Of a stretch of 64,000 bases of DNA, positions 59,001 to 64,000 are shown piece by piece (within the stretch, counting starts at the first letter, position 1; each line of letters starts with the position of its first letter). Source of the DNA: Pseudisothecium myosuroides (lineage: Eukaryota > Streptophyta > Bryopsida > Hypnales > Lembophyllaceae); assembly GCA_951799445.1 (NCBI GenBank), contig OX637288.1, positions 44,903,288-44,967,287 of the forward strand, read 5' to 3'. Both the position numbers and the translations under genes were made by a program. A model generated the notes under the pieces. That model was not told the DNA's origin. It did no database searches and saw nothing but the letters and a program-made list of their open reading frames with translations.

Positions 59001-59405
59001 ACTTTGCTGATTTCAATACCCTATAGAAAATTGAGTTACACAGCAAATCCCCTACACTGACCCCATTCACAAATCAAAAGCAGGATTTTTGCTTTGACGA
59101 CATAGCATGCAACAAGGCCAGTCATTGGCAGTAAATTTGGAGGGACTGACACTGGCCCTTGCTGTAGGTTGCTAGTTGGAAATGGCATTGCCCAAAATAA
59201 CTTCACTAGTTCAGAAGTTCAAATTATACAGATGCTGTCCAATGTTGTCTGAGAGGGAGTTAAGGAAATCTACGTACCCATCATGCAGTAACTCTTGTAA
59301 GATGCTTTCATCCACTTCCAACAGTTTGAACTCTTGAGTGCCAAATCCTTCAGCGTACACCACGGCGGCACTTCCATTCACATTGAGATCCAGCAACTCC
59401 GCCAT
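56052..59405 (-). CDS. DCC1: sister chromatid cohesion protein DCC1 (Ctf18-RFC subunit), 384 aa
   Basis: Four exons on the minus strand: 59405-59278, 57791-57497, 57104-56476, 56154-56052; phases close exactly and the length is near that of human DSCC1 (393). Recognisable blocks: FKLLEVDESILQELL (residues 27-41), LTIKGGKNDEAVLC (44-57) and TSNTVLLIPP (71-80) in the N-terminal half; then DDIISQVQASRGQI, EIEGFWRIVDEKF, a winged-helix region, IQPELAMLKGEVLVEKIGG, PAERFSALF, KWEWDDLEPYLR (about 340-351) and the C-terminal LLRYTRKSQ. DCC1 with CTF8 binds CTF18 to form the alternative clamp loader that handles PCNA at replication forks and supports sister-chromatid cohesion in the nucleus; the C-terminal winged helices contact Polε and DNA in yeast and human. 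Start: ATG at 59405 in the context ACAATGGCG; an in-frame upstream GTG is not used. Exon 1 must end at GG|GTACGT for the frame to continue. Confidence 0.93.
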
Positions 59406-59472
59406 TGTCACTCTTCACTATCCTCGGATTAAGCACCACTCGAAAAACTCAGGCATTACGAAAGATCGCAGG

Positions 59473-59492
59473 TTAGGGTTTAGGGTTTAGGG
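59473..59492 (-). promoter_or_regulatory. telo-box (AAACCCTAA motif, multiple) near the DCC1 start
   Basis: Three TTAGGG units on the plus strand (AAACCCTAAACCCTAA on the gene's sense strand), centred about 78 bp before the start codon. Telo-boxes are known plant promoter elements of genes active in dividing cells, consistent with a replication/cohesion gene. A short interstitial telomere-like run is the alternative. Confidence 0.6.
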
Positions 59493-60977
59493 AAGACCGC
59501 TCTTCTTTAAGGCCAATAAAGCTTCACCTAAGTCCTTTCAGTCTCACCCAGCTGATTCACCTGCCAGCAGGGGTTCCAAATGAGATCTTCAAGCTGCATA
59601 AGACACTGAGAAATAGCTCAAGCTGCAAAAGACGCTGATGAATGTGCAAGAACCTTAACTTTAGCACTATAGTATTAATATATTTAGTAGACACAAAAGA
59701 TTTTCGGAAAAAGTTGTGCTAAATTGAGAACTACATTGAGAACAATGCCTGCCAGAATGAGAAGCTTTGATTATCAGATCAATAGGAAATATGTGATAAT
59801 GGAGTCGAGAGACACAGGTTCAATTTGACCCTTTCAAAACCCTAAACTCTGACTAGCATTTCAACCACAGATCGTAATGCAGAGTACCCTAAACCCTGAA
59901 CACTAGACCTAAGCTCTTGAAGAGCTCTTGCCCACACCAAATTCTAAAAACTTCGCATCAATGACATAGGCCACCATTCACAACTGGAATTCCTTGAATT
60001 TGAAACCGGATTCAAAACCTTCAAGGCAATTTTCACTCCCTTTGTACCCTTCCAACACCTAGAGGCGAGATCTTACTCCTCTCTTTCCGATTCTAGTTGA
60101 CACTCAGATTTTCAAGATCCATTTTCTGCACCATTAAATCTCCCATTATCACAGCGTTCTCGTTGAGAGCCAACTCAAATCCAATCTAAAGCACTAAATG
60201 TGGATGCTAGCAGGGTTTAGAATGTAATATTTCCCCAATCAGTCTCCAGGTTTGCATTACCAAACACATAATAACGTAATAACAGTGATGAGAAGAAAAA
60301 GAGATTCGATCCAAAGACTCTATTGGATAGCTCTATGAACTAAGTCACACGGATCGAGATAAAAACTCCTGCCCTTGGTGCCCCAGAAGACTCTACTATA
60401 CCCCAAACAGACAGGGTAAATTCAAGCGTTGTAATTTGCTACACAATTGTTCCAAGCAAGTAAAGATCAGATTCGCAAAAACCTCCTGCCAAAAATTTCT
60501 AACAGAAATGAAATTTCTAGCTTGACGGCGGAGTTTCCATGGCTGAACCAAAGGGTGAGAAAACGTACAAACTCCAGAGAAATCAGAGTTGCACCCCCGA
60601 ATGCGCATCAAACGAGCTGGGATTTTTCTTCCGAGCTTGAGCAGAGCAGAGCATACTGTCGGTGATCGCGACGAAGGAAATCGAAATCGGCAACAACAAT
60701 GCGACAGAGAAACGCAGCAAAATTGCAAGGGGGCCGCGAGGGTCCTCATTCCTCAAATGGGAGAGAAGGCGGGAAAGCCACAGTTCATCATTCGTGATAT
60801 ATTTTTGGATGAATGTTCCACTTTTATCTACTGACAAATTTTCATCCGCCATATTTTCATCCAAACAGTTTTTAATCCATTTGTTTTACTAATCCCTAAT
60901 GACATTCAAACATTTTTTATTTTTTATTTTTTTTGTTTGAAACAAATGAAATTCTTCAATGAAACCTTGCAATTTGA
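59493..60977. other. DCC1 upstream region with a GC-richer island at 60.44-60.86 kb
   Basis: The island has overlapping open frames on both strands (for example minus 60,583-60,864) and looks like a promoter or 5' leader rather than a protein-coding exon. It could be a distant first exon of DCC1 with a leader intron, or the remnant of another gene's 5' end cut off by the repeat that begins at 60,978. Nothing can be named. Confidence 0.3.
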
Positions 60978-62208
60978 TTAACCCCCTATAGGACCGAGGC
61001 ATTTTTTGGCTCCAAAACCACTGAAAACTGCCATTTTTGCTGCAATCATTCCCTAAATAAAAATAAAAAATAGAATCTACCATAGGATCTTGTACTTCAC
61101 TTGTCTCAAATCATGTGGTAAAATTTCATGAAGTTTGACCGTATGAATTGGAAGATATTAGCATTTGAAGTTGGAAAAAGAAGTGGCCTGAAATTTTAGA
61201 TGACTTTGACAGTCATTTGTGGATTTTTTTTGCCAAAAAACACTGAAAACTGCCATTTTTGTAGCATAGAGTTAAAAAAAAGATTTAAATTGTTGTTTTT
61301 TCACATCTAACCGTGGGATCTTACACCTAACTAGTAGAAAAAAGAGTAGAAAAAATTTCAGAATTTTTGACTGCACTGATTGCAAGATATCTGCGTTTAA
61401 AGTGGAAAAAACAAATTTTTCAGCACATTGCGGGACTGAATTTTTTGACTTTGAACATTTTTAACTTAAAATTTTTGCACTACAGAGTTTTGAGCTTTAA
61501 TTGTTTATAGTGGAGGATTGAGTTGAGAGTCTAGGGGAAAAAAAATTCAAAAAAATTTAATTTTCATTCTTAAAAAAATTGTTTAAGTATAGGTAGGTAA
61601 AAGATAGAAGGAAAACCTAAAATACTAATATCTTTTAGATGGAATTAAAATGCACTAATCCCAATGGTGATATTATTTTAGCAAGTAAAGTAAACCATGC
61701 AAAAAAAAATCATTTGAAAAATTGCAAAAATTACATTCAAAAATGAATCCTACAAGTTATTTTTTTCAAAAAGATGCTCTAACTACCTGAAAAATAAGAA
61801 TGTCCATAACTTCCTCATAAAAAAAACAAATGAAATGAATCATTTTTTTCAAGAAGATGCTCTAACTACCTGAAAAACAAGAATGTCCATAACTTCCTCA
61901 TAAAAAATCTAAATGAAATGAATCAAAGCTCTCCAGATAGACAAAAATATAATCTATGCAAATTAAAATAAAATAAAATAAAATAAAATAAAATAAAATT
62001 GTTGCCCCCGGACCCCTGTTTTGAGCTTATTTGGTCATAAATTTCTTTCCGGGGCACCAATTGTGAAAAAAATTATATTACTATGAAGCTAATCAGGTTT
62101 TCTACCTCCAAAAAAAGTTTTAAAAAATTAAGAGAAAATTTCAGCCCGTAGGTACGTGCCCAAAAACACATTTGTCCTCCAAAGGGACAATGGTCCTTTA
62201 GGGTTTAA
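60978..62208. mobile_element. TTAA-family element, inverted orientation, ~1.23 kb
   Basis: It begins TTAACCCCCTATAGGACC and ends ATGGTCCTTTAGGGTTTAA. Relative to the 34,717 copy the interior is reversed (for example TTTGTCCTCCAAAGGGACAA near the right end). It carries an internal ~85-bp tandem duplication at about 61,765-61,925 (AAGATGCTCTAACTACCTGA repeated) and an (AAAAT)n tract at 61,963-61,999. No transposase. Confidence 0.7.
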
Positions 62209-62750
62209 GTAGAAGTAGGTCCAAAATTGAACAAAACACTAAATTGTTAATAGCTCTTAGGTGGAATTAAAACACCATAATTCTAATGGTGAGACTGTTC
62301 TTGCAAACAAACATAAATTTGTCAAAAAAAAAATTGAAGAAAATTGAAAATTGCATTCAAAAATGAATTCTATAAGTTGCTTTTTGAAGAAGATGCTTAG
62401 ATTGCCCAAAAATCAAGATTGTCCATAACTTTCTCGTTCTGAGTCCAAATAGAATGAATCAAAGCTTCAAATGTAGGAAAAAAAACATGATCTTTGAGAA
62501 GAAAAAAAATTATGTTTAAAATTCAATTTTTTAAAGTTATTTTTCTGCCCGACGAACTGCTTTTTTGACTTCGGGTGGCATAACTTTTGCTCCCAGGCAC
62601 TGATTGAAAAAAAATTATATTTTTAGAAAGCTAATATGATTCCCTATCTTCAAAAAAAGTTTCAAAAAATCAGGTCAAAATTTTAGGTCGCATGAGCCTG
62701 TCCAAAATCCCAAGTGTCCCCCGAGGGGACTTTGGTCCTTTAGGGGTTAA
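62209..62750. mobile_element. second, truncated TTAA-family copy in tandem
   Basis: It repeats in the same order the right-hand half of the preceding element (GGTGGAATTAAAACACCATA, AATGAATTCTATAAGTTGC, TGTCCATAACTTTCTCGTTC) and ends TTTGGTCCTTTAGGGGTTAA. It has no left terminus of its own, so the pair may have arisen by nested insertion or unequal exchange. Confidence 0.65.
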
Positions 62751-64000
62751 ACCTTTTTGGGGATTGATGTTGCATTGCTATAGGCTCACTTTATTAAATG
62801 CAAATTATGATTGTATTTTTTCTTGCATTTTTTTCTTAAAAAACCCGAATGACATCTAGGTAGCTTCTCGATGAATCCCTAATGTTTGATGAAACCTTTT
62901 CTAAATTGTTGCATTGCAACAACCTTTGTTCTAATTTATTGTAATAAGGTATATCATTGTGCACAATATCATATAACTCATTGTCACATTATTATTTGGA
63001 TAGATGGATACATTTTCATTCTTACAAATTTTCATCTAAATTTTGAAAGTACAGTATTGAGTTAAAAATTCATTTTTAGCAAACTAAAGAAAATACTACA
63101 TTTTCTTGTGTGCAAGGGTTTTGTTGTAAATGTTGTGACGGTTGTACTAACAATACGTAATTAATTCCTAAATACTAAACTAAAATGACATAAGATCACT
63201 TTTCAAAATATCATAGAAAGTAATCACAACTTCTCCAAAATATCTATGACATTGGTTCTTATATACCATTGTTTCTTCTTTCCATTCATACATTACACAA
63301 TTTTTCTAATCCATTATACAATTTTAGAGATTTTGAATTATTGTGACTCTCACGATGTTTTGAGATTGGAGAACGAGCAATGGTGATGTCTTGTAGCTCT
63401 TTTTGACTATCCAATGGAATGGTGACAAATCTACCTCGAAATCCAGATTTGGTATCAATTATAGAAATTATCATGAGAAGATTAGCAACTAATCTAATTG
63501 GTCATTTTTTTTTAAAAGGATGGAGTGAATTAAAAAACCAAAGGAAGAGAACAACTAGTCTGATCTAATTGGTCATTTTGTTGGTCTCCATAGACCAATC
63601 ATGTTCTCACTACAACAATGCACAAGTTGGGTGCTTGATCTAAAGTGTGTATTCCTAAAACCACACCTTGTTCAACAATGCTTGCGCATGAGCGTAAAGA
63701 TATAAGCCTACGAGCCTTGAATCTACTTGTAGACATGTACCTACAACCAGTTGAAGGTGTTTATAGCATACCCACCTATAACATAGGTACACTATAACAT
63801 GGAAAGAGTCTATCACATAGGTACCTACAACATAGACACCTATAACCATAAAAGGTGTTTATAATATAGACTCCTAGGTTTATGGGCTCATAGATTCTAT
63901 GCTCACATGCCAGCACTCCCCTCCAAAACATCTACCCAAAAAACTTTGATCCTTTACAACTTTTGCATACAGTATCCAAATGCTGCGTTCTTTGGTGCCT
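62751..64000. other. AT-rich spacer
   Basis: No gene recognised. At about 63,740-63,880 the words AAGGTGTTTATA, CCTATAACATAGG and CCTACAACATAG recur irregularly as a degenerate low-complexity cluster. Confidence 0.4.

Noticed and set aside
60583..60864. Minus-strand 93-codon frame in the GC-richer island
   Set aside because: Overlapping open frames on both strands and no recognisable domain suggest promoter or leader composition rather than a protein.
1..64000. CRISPR arrays, rRNA genes, tRNA genes, organelle DNA insertions
   Set aside because: No regularly spaced identical repeats with unique spacers, no rRNA-like blocks, no tRNA A/B-box structures and no plastid or mitochondrial genes were noticed; a dedicated tRNA scan was not possible here.

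Overview
This is eukaryotic nuclear DNA from a land plant. The evidence is spliced genes with GT/AG introns, a plant A20/AN1 stress-associated protein, a perfect plant telo-box motif, Stowaway-type and pogo-type MITEs, and very AT-rich, repeat-laden intergenic DNA. The lineage cannot be fixed from this window. Gene density is low: four protein-coding genes could be assembled with confidence, three by hand-splicing on the minus strand, where the reading phase closes across every junction chosen.

Layout. 1.07-5.29 kb (minus): a multi-spanning membrane protein of about 376 residues that resembles the N-terminal, transporter-like half of the SLC30A5/ZnT5 zinc transporter, without the cation-efflux half. 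5.9-9.7 kb: a pogo-like MITE, a minisatellite and T-rich spacer. 9.70-15.17 kb (minus): a ten-exon gene whose exons join into one 543-residue protein carrying two successive lysozyme-like (SLT) domains joined by a proline-rich linker; the second domain lacks the glutamate expected at the catalytic position. A probable non-coding leader exon lies near 17.2 kb. 17.5-45 kb: repeat-dominated DNA containing a TTAA-flanked inverted-repeat family (copies also at 61-62.7 kb), a 2.2-kb element with ~95-bp terminal inverted repeats enclosing decayed coding-like sequence, a Ty3/gypsy integrase relic, a ~650-bp foldback, several hairpins and several minisatellites. 45.0-48.0 kb (plus): the A20/AN1 zinc-finger gene with a TATA box, a tandemly triplicated 27-bp upstream motif, a GC-rich leader and a likely 1.7-kb leader intron. 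49.4-55.1 kb: a duplicated block containing two arrays of one ~105-bp satellite. 56.05-59.41 kb (minus): DSCC1/DCC1, the Ctf18-RFC cohesion factor, complete in four exons, with a telo-box 68 bp before its start codon. 61-64 kb: more TTAA-family copies and AT-rich spacer.

The genes are unrelated single-copy functions (membrane transport-like, lysozyme-like, stress zinc finger, replication/cohesion); there is no operon-like logic. The most novel items are the double lysozyme-like protein with one apparently inactive domain and the piggyBac-like (TTAA, CCCCTAAAGG termini) repeat family.
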